A DNA stretch of 45,664 bases from Bacilli bacterium (GTDB lineage Bacteria; Bacillota_I; Bacilli_A; RF39; UBA660), in contig JAGAHP010000035.1 in NCBI GenBank assembly GCA_017627015.1, positions 1 through 45,664 of the forward strand, given 5' to 3'. Both the position numbers and the translations under genes were made by a program. The first letter of the stretch is position 1. Every line of letters begins with the position of its first letter. The notes beneath the pieces were generated by a model. The model had not been told where the DNA came from. It saw only the letters and a program-made list of their open reading frames with translations, and made no database searches. This document shows, in pieces, positions 22,691 to 30,854 of this stretch.

Positions 22691-22721
22691 AATCATCCTC
22701 TCTCTATCTTTATGGATGATT
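22691..22721 (-). terminator. Hairpin between prmC and spoIIR (terminator or attenuator)
   Basis: AATCATCC/GGATGATT, 8 bp, loop of 15 nt, followed by seven T on the minus strand right before the spoIIR ATG. The 3' arm includes the spoIIR ribosome binding site (GAGGA), so it could hide that site or end the prmC transcript. Confidence 0.5.
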
Positions 22722-22730
22722 ATTTTTATT

Positions 22731-23444
22731 TTATTCAATATTTGTAATAAATACCATTCTATCTCTTCCTTGCATATCTTTTTTACAAGTAATATTAGAT
22801 TCGGGTAAATATAGGTCTTTATATTTTTTTATATCATTAAATTGTTTCTCACCTATCTCAAAGGATATTAAATATTTGTCTTTTAAAATAGTTTTTATAT
22901 TTTTTAATATTTGTTCATAAAAATATAATCCGTTATTATCTGCATATAAAGCAGTATGTGGTTCATTATTTTTTACTATATCCATTATTTCTTCATCATA
23001 TGCAATATATGGTGGATTACTGATTACTACATCAAATTTATTATCTATATTCTCATAAATATTTGTGTTGATAAAATCAATATCTACTTTATTAAGTATT
23101 GCATTTTCTTTAGCAACATCTAATGCTTCTTTAGAAATATCAGTTGCGGTAACATTAGAATTTACCTTTTTCTTTAAAGAAATTGCAATGGCACCTGATC
23201 CTGTTCCAATATCTAGTATATCTACTTTTTTATCAAAAAATTTGTTTATATACTTAATAGTTTGGTCAACTAACTCTTCTGTTTCAAACCTTGGAATTAA
23301 TACATTTTTATTTACTTTTAATATATTTCCAAAGAAATCTACTTCACCAATTATATATTGTACTGGTTCACCTGAATCTAATCTAGATTTAGCTTCTTCG
23401 ATATTACCTTTATAATACTTCTTTAAATATTCTAAATCTCTCAT
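22731..23444 (-). CDS. prmC: Release factor glutamine methyltransferase PrmC (HemK)
   Basis: PrmC methylates the Gln of the GGQ motif in release factors RF1 and RF2. The 237-residue protein has the SAM-binding DILDIGTGSGAIAISL, the acidic loop VTATDISKEAL and the catalytic NPPY motif (VVISNPPYIA). EPHTALYADNNGLYFYEQIL and the ending CKKDMQGRDRMVF are typical. It is about 40-50 residues shorter than most family members because the N-terminal helical domain is reduced. It follows prfA, its substrate, separated by a hairpin. Confidence 0.93.
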   Translation of the reverse strand: MRDLEYLKKYYKGNIEEAKSRLDSGEPVQYIIGEVDFFGNILKVNKNVLIPRFETEELVDQTIKYINKFFDKKVDILDIGTGSGAIAISLKKKVNSNVTATDISKEALDVAKENAILNKVDIDFINTNIYENIDNKFDVVISNPPYIAYDEEIMDIVKNNEPHTALYADNNGLYFYEQILKNIKTILKDKYLISFEIGEKQFNDIKKYKDLYLPESNITCKKDMQGRDRMVFITNIE

Positions 23445-23464
23445 AATACCTCCAATTATAAAAA

Positions 23465-23493
23465 AAGAAAATTATTCTCCTGCTAATTTTCTT
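23465..23493 (-). terminator. Terminator of prfA
   Basis: A 10-bp stem (23465-23474 with 23484-23493), 9-nt loop and seven T on the minus strand. It contains the prfA stop codon (23474-23472). prmC begins 21 nt beyond, so it may only partly stop transcription. Confidence 0.6.
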
Positions 23494-24527
23494 CTTATAT
23501 CTTCATTAACTAACGCATCTATTATTTCGTCTAATTTTCCTTGCATTATTCTATCAAGCTGCATTAAAGTTAAATTAATTCTATGATCTGTTACTCTGTT
23601 TTGTGGATAATTATATGTTCTTATTTTTTCAGATCTATCTCCAGTTCCTATTTTATTTCTTCTTTCAGAACCTAATTCTTCTTCTTGTTTTCTTTGCATT
23701 TCATCATATATTCTTGCTTTTAATATTCCTAATGCTTTAATTTTATTCTTTAACTGACTTCTTTCGTCTTGGCAAGTAACTACTATTCCTGTTGGAATAT
23801 GAGTAATTCTAACTGCTGAATCTGTAGTATTTACTCCTTGTCCACCTGCGCCTGTTGATCTATATACATCGATTCTTAAGTCTTGTTCCTTAATATCAAT
23901 ATTAACATCTTCTACTTCAGGCATTACAAGTACTGTAGCAGTAGATGTATGAACTCTTCCTTGTGATTCAGTAGCAGGTACTCTTTGAACTCTATGTGAT
24001 CCTGATTCATATTTTAATTTAGAATAAACCATTTCACCCTTAACCATAAATTCTATTTGAGAATATCCTCCTGCTGATCCTTCTTCTGCATTAGTTACTT
24101 CTATTCTCCACCCTTGATTTTCTGCATATCTAGAATACATTTCAAATAAGTCTCCAGCGAAGATATTTGCTTCATCTCCACCAGCCGCTCCTCTTATTTC
24201 AACAATGATATTCTTATCATCATTAGGATCTTTTGGAAGTAATAATACTTCTAATTCTTTTTCTAAACTTTCTTTTTCTTCTGATAAATTATTAACATCT
24301 TCTTTAGCAAGTTCAGCCATTTCTTTATCATTTAATAGTTCTTTAGCTTCTTCTAAATCACTAAGTACTTTTTTATATACTTTATATTTATCAACTATTT
24401 CTGATATTTGAGACTGCTCTTTTGATAGAGTAGTCATTAGTTCTACATTACTAAGTACTTCAGGTTTAGATAGTTCTTCTGATATTTCATTATATCTTTT
24501 TAATGTTGTTTCTAATCTCTCTATCAT
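23472..24527 (-). CDS. prfA: Peptide chain release factor 1
   Basis: RF1 ends translation at UAA and UAG. The 351-residue protein has the usual N-terminal helical domain, the PAT stop-codon recognition tripeptide (GSHRVQRVPATESQGRVHTS) and the catalytic GGQ loop (RSTGAGGQGVNTTDSAVRIT). The C-terminal YNYPQNRVTDHRINLTL is standard. Because RF1 reads UAG, it would act on the internal TAG of spoIIR two genes downstream. The start follows AGGAGGC. The rpoE gene ends 9 nt upstream of it. Confidence 0.97.
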   Translation of the reverse strand: MIERLETTLKRYNEISEELSKPEVLSNVELMTTLSKEQSQISEIVDKYKVYKKVLSDLEEAKELLNDKEMAELAKEDVNNLSEEKESLEKELEVLLLPKDPNDDKNIIVEIRGAAGGDEANIFAGDLFEMYSRYAENQGWRIEVTNAEEGSAGGYSQIEFMVKGEMVYSKLKYESGSHRVQRVPATESQGRVHTSTATVLVMPEVEDVNIDIKEQDLRIDVYRSTGAGGQGVNTTDSAVRITHIPTGIVVTCQDERSQLKNKIKALGILKARIYDEMQRKQEEELGSERRNKIGTGDRSEKIRTYNYPQNRVTDHRINLTLMQLDRIMQGKLDEIIDALVNEDIRRKLAGE

Positions 24528-24536
24528 AAGTGCCTC

Positions 24537-24980
24537 CTATTCTTCTATATCTTCTTCGTCTACTATAGTTAAATCCTTCATATCTTCTTCATCATCTTTA
24601 GAATCATCTACTGCTTCGTCAGAATAATCATCTTCTAAATCCTCAGTATCTTCTGATTCTTCATCTATTATATCTTCTTCATCTGATTCTATTTCTTCTT
24701 CATCACCATCATCAACTACTACCTTAACTGAATGATTTTCTTTTAAATCCCAAATAGTAGAATCTATTAATATAAATCTTCCATCTGTAGTTAACGCAGT
24801 AAAGAAATCTGCTATTTTTTCTGCAAATTCTTCATCACTTAATTTTAATAATTTACAAACTTCCTTAAATAAATTAGGTGTATTATATTTTTTCTTTTTA
24901 TCTTCTTTAATTATTTCGTATGCTATGTCTGTATAACTCATTAATTCCAATTCTTCAATATTCTTTTTTCTAATACTCAT
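24537..24980 (-). CDS. rpoE: DNA-directed RNA polymerase delta subunit
   Basis: Delta is a Firmicutes-specific RNA polymerase subunit that speeds enzyme recycling and sensitises promoters to initiating nucleotide. The 147-residue protein has the folded N-terminal domain (LMSYTDIAYEIIKEDKKKKY, FTALTTDGRFILIDSTIWDL). A long, almost purely acidic disordered tail from about residue 90 (EEEIESDEEDIIDEES) follows, as in Bacillus. It lies between argS and prfA. Confidence 0.95.
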   Translation of the reverse strand: MSIRKKNIEELELMSYTDIAYEIIKEDKKKKYNTPNLFKEVCKLLKLSDEEFAEKIADFFTALTTDGRFILIDSTIWDLKENHSVKVVVDDGDEEEIESDEEDIIDEESEDTEDLEDDYSDEAVDDSKDDEEDMKDLTIVDEEDIEE

Positions 24981-25030
24981 TTTAAAATCTTCCTTCCATT
25001 ATAGTAATATATGAGAATTTAATTATTTTT

Positions 25031-26719
25031 CTACATTTTTTCAGGCATTTCTATACCCAATAATTTACATCCTGTCTTTAGTATATTTGCAACAATTGAT
25101 ATTAAATATACTCTAGAATTTCTTTCATCTATATCATCACTTAATATTTTATAAGTATTGTAGTAATCACTATATGTTTGCGCAAGCTTAATTAAATATC
25201 TTGATAATATATATGGTTCATTTTTATCTACGACTTCTTTTAGTACATCATTAAAATTATATATTTGCTTTACTAAGTCATAAGATAAATCATTACGTAA
25301 TTTATCATATTTCACATCATTAATCAATACTTCTTTATCAAGTTTACGTAAAATACTCTTAATTCTTACATACATGTATTGAATATAAGGGCATGTTTCT
25401 CCTTGAAATTCAAGCATTTCATCTATATCAAATACTTCATCTTTAATTCTAGAATTATATAGATCTCCAAATACAACTGCTCCTACACCAACTTTTTTAG
25501 CAACTTCATCTATATCTTCTAAATCAGGATTCTTATCAGATACTTTTGCTTTAGCTTTATTAATTGCTTCATCCAAAACATCTTGTACTTTAATAAAGTT
25601 TCCTTTTCTTGTAGACATCTTACCTTCTTTTAATCTATACATACCATATGAAACATGTTCTAGACCATCTACATATTTAGGATCTAAATCTAAATATTTT
25701 GCAACTGCAAAAACTTGTTTAAAATGCAAATCTTGTTCATACGCTGTTATATATAAAGATTTATCATAATCATAAGTTTTGGCTCTATAAAGAATTGCCG
25801 CTAAATCACGAGTAGCATAAATACTTGAACCATCACTTTTTTCTATAATACAAGGTGTATTAATATTAACATCTTCTAAATCTACTATTTTAGCACCTTG
25901 ACTCTCTACCAATTTATTATTTTTTTCTAATACTTTTATAATACTCTCTTTATCATTAACATAAGATGCTTCACCCTTAATTTCATCAAATTTAATACCT
26001 AATAATTCATAAGTTCTATTAAATTCATCCATACTTAATTCACTAAACTTTTTCCACAAGGAAACGCAATATTCATCTCCTTCTTCTAAAAGTTTAAAAT
26101 TATTTCTGCATCTTTCAAGTATTTCTTCATTTTCACATTCTTTATTAATTCTTACATATATTTCCACTAATTTATCTATGGGATTAGTTGATAAATCATA
26201 TTCGTTTCCCCATAGTTTATAACCTTCAATTAATTTACCAAATTGGGTACCATAATCTCCCAAATGATTAATACCAATAGTATTATATCCTAAATATTTA
26301 TAGATATTATATAGTGCATGTCCTATTAAAGTAGTTCTCATATGACCTATATGAAATGGTTTTGCAATATTAGGAGATGAATATTCAACACATATTGTTC
26401 CTTGCTCATGTCCTTTACCATAGTTTTCTTTTTTAGATTCATATTCTTTAAATACTTCTTTTGTTAAATATTCTTTGTTTATATAAAAGTTTAAATAACC
26501 ATTGACGCTTTCTATTTTTTCTATAATATCAGAACTAATTTTATCTTTTAATTCATCTGCGATTTGATTAGGTGCCTTATGTAACTCTTTTGCGAGTGCG
26601 AAACATGGAAAAGTATAATCACCTTTATCTTTTTCCTTGATTTCTTTAATTAGATCATAAGTATCTATACTTACTTCTTTATTAAGTAAAATAGATAATT
26701 CTTTCTTAATATTTACCAT
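25031..26719 (-). CDS. argS: Arginyl-tRNA synthetase
   Basis: ArgS charges tRNA-Arg. The 562-residue class I enzyme has an N-terminal Add-1 domain, the SPNIAKPFHIGHMRTTLIGH segment carrying HIGH, and the KMSK-type loop as GKMSTRKGNFIKV. The C-terminal anticodon-binding DALR-type domain begins near ETCPYIQYMYVRIKSILRK. It lies 5 nt behind the DUF1934-like gene, the ywiB-argS order seen in Bacillus, so both are probably on one mRNA with rpoE downstream. Confidence 0.97.
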   Translation of the reverse strand: MVNIKKELSILLNKEVSIDTYDLIKEIKEKDKGDYTFPCFALAKELHKAPNQIADELKDKISSDIIEKIESVNGYLNFYINKEYLTKEVFKEYESKKENYGKGHEQGTICVEYSSPNIAKPFHIGHMRTTLIGHALYNIYKYLGYNTIGINHLGDYGTQFGKLIEGYKLWGNEYDLSTNPIDKLVEIYVRINKECENEEILERCRNNFKLLEEGDEYCVSLWKKFSELSMDEFNRTYELLGIKFDEIKGEASYVNDKESIIKVLEKNNKLVESQGAKIVDLEDVNINTPCIIEKSDGSSIYATRDLAAILYRAKTYDYDKSLYITAYEQDLHFKQVFAVAKYLDLDPKYVDGLEHVSYGMYRLKEGKMSTRKGNFIKVQDVLDEAINKAKAKVSDKNPDLEDIDEVAKKVGVGAVVFGDLYNSRIKDEVFDIDEMLEFQGETCPYIQYMYVRIKSILRKLDKEVLINDVKYDKLRNDLSYDLVKQIYNFNDVLKEVVDKNEPYILSRYLIKLAQTYSDYYNTYKILSDDIDERNSRVYLISIVANILKTGCKLLGIEMPEKM

Positions 26720-26724
26720 AATAT

Positions 26725-27093
26725 CTACTCCTTTACTTTTATTTTAAATATAAAGTTTCCTATTTCTTCATCTTGTAACCATAATTTATATTCAATATCT
26801 ATATTTTTATCATTAACTATATATTTTGTTGTTTTAATATTCGCATCCATATAAAAATTTAATTTTTTAATAAAATATGATCCTTTTGTAATTGAATTAT
26901 CTTTAAAAATAAAATCTATTTCTGACTCTATATTTTTCTTGTGGAAAACTATAGAGTCGTTTATATCAATATCATAATTTTCTTCTTCTATGCTAAATAT
27001 ATAATGATTATCCTTATAAGTACAAGGAATATCTTTATAATTAAATTCTTCTTCATTATTTTTAATATATATATCTAGTTTAATATTTTTAAT
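26725..27093 (-). CDS. DUF1934 (YwiB-like) beta-barrel protein, probable ATT start
   Basis: The 122-123-residue protein is rich in Asp, Glu, Asn and Lys with short alternating strands (VFHKKNIESEIDFIFKDNS; KGSYFIKKLNFYMDANIKTT). This fits the DUF1934 calycin-like barrel that precedes argS in Bacillus as ywiB; function unknown. The start is unusual. AGAGG at 27106-27102 lies 8 nt before an ATT (27093-27091). The only in-frame GTG (27102-27100) overlaps that binding site and would lie some 10 nt from the presumed transcription start. No in-frame ATG or TTG follows nearby. Confidence 0.65.
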   Translation of the reverse strand: MKNIKLDIYIKNNEEEFNYKDIPCTYKDNHYIFSIEEENYDIDINDSIVFHKKNIESEIDFIFKDNSITKGSYFIKKLNFYMDANIKTTKYIVNDKNIDIEYKLWLQDEEIGNFIFKIKVKE

Positions 27094-27119
27094 AAAGAAC
27101 ACCTCTTTTTAACAAGAGC

Positions 27120-27125
27120 ATTATA
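27120..27125 (-). promoter_or_regulatory. -10 box of the DUF1934-argS unit
   Basis: TATAAT on the minus strand, in the 107-nt gap between divergent genes. The -35 region is weak. Transcription from here would begin near 27113, only about 20 nt before the ATT start. Confidence 0.45.
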
Positions 27126-27200
27126 ACATATAGTTATTAAAAATGCACTTATATTTTAACCTTTTTTTAACATAATATAAATAGAAAAATGGTGATTTTT

Positions 27201-29120
27201 ATGAAAAAAGGAAGAATAGTATTAAAAATATTTATATTTTTATGTTTTTTTATATGTTTATTTTTTTCTTTTTTATACTTTTTTGTTAAAGCTAGACCTA
27301 AATTAGATCTAAAAAAAACTAATACTATTATTATATATGATAAAGATAATAAAGAATTTTTTAGAGGAAACGGTACAAAAGAATGGGCAAGTTTAGATAA
27401 TATAAATAAAGATCTAATAAACGCAACTATATTTACTGAAGATAAAAGATTTTATAAACATAATGGTTTTGATTATATTAGAATAATAAAATCTATATTT
27501 GTTAATATAAAATCTGGATCTATTGAAGAAGGCGCATCTACTATAACACAACAGTACGCTAGAAACTTGTACCTAGATTTTGATAGAACTTATAAGAGGA
27601 AAATAAAAGAAGCTTATTTAGCTTTTAAAATGGAAATTAACTACTCTAAGGAAGAAATATTGGAGGGATACCTAAATACTATTAATTATGGAAATGGTGT
27701 ATTTGGAATAGAAAATGCATCTCATTACTATTTTAATAAAGATTCTAAAGATTTAACTTTAGCCGAAGCATCTATGCTTGCAGGTATACCTAAATATCCA
27801 CAGGAATATTCACCTATTAATAATGAAAAATCTGCGAAGAAAAGACAAAAACAAATATTAGATATTTTAGTAAAGAATAACTATATTACGAAAAATGAAG
27901 CTGAATTTGCATATAATACTAAACTTACTTATTATGGGAAAAAAGAAAAATATAACTTAACTACACTAATGTACTATAAAGATGCGGTTATGAACGAACT
28001 TAATAATCTAAGCATTATTCCTGATGATTATTTAGAAAGTAATAGTATAAAAATATATACTAATTTTGATTTAAAGGCTCAACAAGAGCTAGAAAAATCA
28101 ATAAATAATAATATTAAAAATAATTTACAAGTATCAAGTGTAATGATACATAATGAAACTGGAAGAGTAATTGCCTTAGTTGGTGGAAAAGATTATGAAA
28201 AAAGCCAATATAATAGAGTTATTTCATCTAAAAGACAAATTGGATCTACTATTAAGCCGTTTCTATATTATTCTGCTTTGGAAAATGGATTTAGTCCATC
28301 TTCTTCATTCTTATCAACAGATACCTCTTTTAATTTAGGAAATGATATATATAAACCTAGTAATTACGGTGATATATACGCAAATAAAAAGATTCCTATG
28401 ATTATTGCGTTAGCGTACTCGGATAATATATATGCTTTAAAAACAAATATGTTTTTAGGTGATAATGTACTAGTAAATACATTGAATAAAGTAGGAATTA
28501 AAAATATAAAGAATAACGTATCATTACCACTAGGCACAAGTGAAGTTAATATAATAGATTTAACTAATGGTTACTCTACCTTAGCTAGTGAAGGAGTATA
28601 TAAAGAACCTTACTTAATAAGGGCAGTTAAAGATAGTAATAATAATTTACTCTATGAACATAAAATCATTAAAAATAAAGTATTAAATAGTGATTATACA
28701 TATATATTAAGTGAATTAATGACTAATTGTTATGATAATAATTTAATAGATTATAGTCAGCCAACATGTATAAGTATTAAACCTAAACTAACTAAAACTT
28801 ACGCAATTAAAACTGGTAGTACTAACACAGATTCATTGATAGTTGGTTATAATAAAGATTATACTTTGGGTACTTGGGTTGGTTATGATGATAACAAAAT
28901 TTTAAAAAATGAAGATAACAAAGTAGCAAGAAATATATGGGCCGATACTATAGAGAACTATCTAAGAAATGAAGAAGATTCATGGTTTAAAAAACCAAAG
29001 AATGTTAATGCTGTTTTAGTTAATCCAATTAATGGTAAGATTGCCACAAATAATTCTAAAAAGAAAAAATTTATTTATTATTTAAAAGGAACTGAACCAA
29101 AAGAAAAAGATGCTCAATAG
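27201..29120 (+). CDS. Class A penicillin-binding protein (glycosyltransferase/transpeptidase)
   Basis: A bifunctional peptidoglycan synthase on the outer face of the membrane. The 639-residue protein has an N-terminal anchor (about residues 6-30) and a GT51 domain with the catalytic Glu80 (FTEDKRFYKHNGFD), GASTITQQYARNLYL and RKIKEAYLAFKMEINYSKEEI. A transpeptidase domain follows with S349-T-I-K352, S407-D-N and K537-T-G. The ATG at 27201 follows GGTGAT; an upstream in-frame ATG at 27189 has no binding site. It is the only gene here read toward oriC, so head-on to the fork, and shares a bidirectional terminator with the ParB gene. Confidence 0.95.
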   Translation: MKKGRIVLKIFIFLCFFICLFFSFLYFFVKARPKLDLKKTNTIIIYDKDNKEFFRGNGTKEWASLDNINKDLINATIFTEDKRFYKHNGFDYIRIIKSIFVNIKSGSIEEGASTITQQYARNLYLDFDRTYKRKIKEAYLAFKMEINYSKEEILEGYLNTINYGNGVFGIENASHYYFNKDSKDLTLAEASMLAGIPKYPQEYSPINNEKSAKKRQKQILDILVKNNYITKNEAEFAYNTKLTYYGKKEKYNLTTLMYYKDAVMNELNNLSIIPDDYLESNSIKIYTNFDLKAQQELEKSINNNIKNNLQVSSVMIHNETGRVIALVGGKDYEKSQYNRVISSKRQIGSTIKPFLYYSALENGFSPSSSFLSTDTSFNLGNDIYKPSNYGDIYANKKIPMIIALAYSDNIYALKTNMFLGDNVLVNTLNKVGIKNIKNNVSLPLGTSEVNIIDLTNGYSTLASEGVYKEPYLIRAVKDSNNNLLYEHKIIKNKVLNSDYTYILSELMTNCYDNNLIDYSQPTCISIKPKLTKTYAIKTGSTNTDSLIVGYNKDYTLGTWVGYDDNKILKNEDNKVARNIWADTIENYLRNEEDSWFKKPKNVNAVLVNPINGKIATNNSKKKKFIYYLKGTEPKEKDAQ

Positions 29121-29126
29121 CATCTT
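29107..29126. terminator. Bidirectional terminator between the PBP and ParB genes
   Basis: AAGATGCT/AGCATCTT, 8 bp with a CAAT loop. T-rich runs follow on the plus strand and, as A runs, precede it for the minus strand. It contains the PBP stop (29118-29120) and touches the ParB stop (29127-29125). Confidence 0.75.
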
Positions 29127-30090
29127 ATTTTTCTATTTTTATAATAAATTCAAAAATTTTATCAAATTCATAACTATCATAAGTAGAACTATATCCTTCT
29201 GATTTTAATTCTTCTATGAATTTTTTAACTTTCTCTTGTAATATATCTCTTTTTGAATTATCTGTTTCTTCTTCTAATAATAAAGTTTCTTCCATATCTA
29301 TTTCTGGTAATACTTTATCCTCAATTGATGGATAAACTTTATCTTCTATTTTAGGTATTTCAGATGTTTCTGATTTTATATCATTATCTGCTGTATCAAA
29401 GAATGTATTGAAATCCATTGAAGATTTACCTCCACCTAAACCAAATCCTTTATGAACTTGATTAATAGGTACGTATTCTTCATTATTAATGATACTATTA
29501 ATTAAATTATCAGTATCTCTTACATTCATTCTTTGTTTAATAATTCTATTTAATACTTCTATTTGATCATCTTCATTTTCTAACTTTAATAAACTTCTAG
29601 CATGTCTTTCACTTATTTGATTATTTAATAATGCATCTTGAACATCAGTTGATAAATTTAATAATCTTAGTTTATTAGAAATAGATCCTTGAGTTTTACC
29701 CATACGAGACGCTAACTCGTCTTGTGTTAAATAACCTCTATCTAATAATTTTTTATAAGATTTAGCTTCTTCTATTGGAGATAGATTCTTTCTTTGAATA
29801 TTTTCAACAATAGCTACTTCAGCTGATTCATTATCATTTAAATCTATAATTACAGCGGGAACCTTAGTTAAACCTGCGATATATGCAGCTTTATATCTTC
29901 TTTCACCCGCAATTATCTCATATTTATCCCCTATCTTTCTAAGTACTAATGGTTGAATGATACCATGTTGTCTTATTGATTTAGCTAACTCATTTAAAGC
30001 ATCTTCATCAAAAGATAGTCTAGGTTGAAAACGGTTAGGAATAATATCATCTAAAGATATTTCAAATATTTCTTTTTCCATATTATTCAT
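29125..30090 (-). CDS. ParB/Spo0J/Noc family DNA-binding protein
   Basis: Family members are CTP-dependent DNA clamps that load at specific sites near oriC, for segregation (ParB) or nucleoid occlusion (Noc). The 321-residue protein has the N-terminal CTPase domain (PNRFQPRLSFDEDALNELAK, then IIAGERRYKAAYIAGL) and ENIQRKNLSPIEEAKSYKKL. The helix-turn-helix is DELASRMGKTQGSISNKLRL, and the C-terminal part has an acidic linker and dimerisation tail. The position next to rsmG matches Bacillus noc, but the Noc-type membrane-binding N-terminus is not evident and no parA lies beside it. Confidence 0.88.
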   Translation of the reverse strand: MNNMEKEIFEISLDDIIPNRFQPRLSFDEDALNELAKSIRQHGIIQPLVLRKIGDKYEIIAGERRYKAAYIAGLTKVPAVIIDLNDNESAEVAIVENIQRKNLSPIEEAKSYKKLLDRGYLTQDELASRMGKTQGSISNKLRLLNLSTDVQDALLNNQISERHARSLLKLENEDDQIEVLNRIIKQRMNVRDTDNLINSIINNEEYVPINQVHKGFGLGGGKSSMDFNTFFDTADNDIKSETSEIPKIEDKVYPSIEDKVLPEIDMEETLLLEEETDNSKRDILQEKVKKFIEELKSEGYSSTYDSYEFDKIFEFIIKIEK

Positions 30091-30136
30091 AAGTATTACC
30101 TCTCTTTTTATTCTTATACATATATTATCATAATAT

Positions 30137-30164
30137 AAAAATCCATTTTTTACAATGGATTTTT
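30137..30164 (-). terminator. Terminator of mnmG-rsmG
   Basis: An 11-bp stem (30137-30147 with 30154-30164), 6-nt loop holding the rsmG stop codon, and a T run on the minus strand. Confidence 0.8.
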
Positions 30165-30854
30165 CTTAATTTCACTAAATTTTCTAGGATACTTTTGTTT
30201 ATTATTTCCTATCTTTTTAATAACAGGTAAGTTTCTAATACTGTTTTCAACAGGTAAATTAAAAGTAATAACTTCTTCTAATTTAGAATTCATAGTTTCT
30301 ATTGTACTTTTAGCTTCTTCTAATTCTTCATCTAATGTTGCTTTTAATGGAATAAAGTATCCATTTACTTTTACAAGAGGCATACATATTTCTACTAATA
30401 TATTTAATCTAGCAAATGCTCTACTTGTTACAATATCATATTTTTCTATATTATTTCTAGCAAATATCTCTGCTCTTTCATTACATATAAATACATTATC
30501 TAAACCTAATTCTTTTTTTACTAAGAATAAGAAATCTACTCTTTTTCTTAGTTTTTCTACTAGTGTTACTTTTAACTGTGGAAAACAAATAGCAAGAACT
30601 AATCCTGGAAAACCTGCGCCAGTTCCTACATCACATAAACTAACTGATTTTCTTAAGTTATATGCTTTAATTAAAGTTAAACTATCATAGAAATGTTTTA
30701 AATATACTTCATCATGTTCAACTATTCTAGTTAAATTAACATTTTCATTATAACTAACTAGTAATTCATACAACTTTTCTAGTTTATCTATTTGATCTTT
30801 AGTTAATGTAATACCTAATTTTTTTACTTCTTCATTAAAACTATTTATATTCAT
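30150..30854 (-). CDS. rsmG: 16S rRNA m7G527 methyltransferase RsmG
   Basis: RsmG methylates G527 of 16S rRNA; its loss gives low-level streptomycin resistance in several bacteria. The 234-residue protein has the SAM-binding [19 protein letters not shown] motif, the acidic [12 protein letters not shown] strand and the [13 protein letters not shown] catalytic region. It overlaps mnmG by 14 nt, the usual gidA-gidB pair, so the two are translationally coupled. Confidence 0.96.
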   Translation of the reverse strand: MNINSFNEEVKKLGITLTKDQIDKLEKLYELLVSYNENVNLTRIVEHDEVYLKHFYDSLTLIKAYNLRKSVSLCDVGTGAGFPGLVLAICFPQLKVTLVEKLRKRVDFLFLVKKELGLDNVFICNERAEIFARNNIEKYDIVTSRAFARLNILVEICMPLVKVNGYFIPLKATLDEELEEAKSTIETMNSKLEEVITFNLPVENSIRNLPVIKKIGNNKQKYPRKFSEIKKNPL

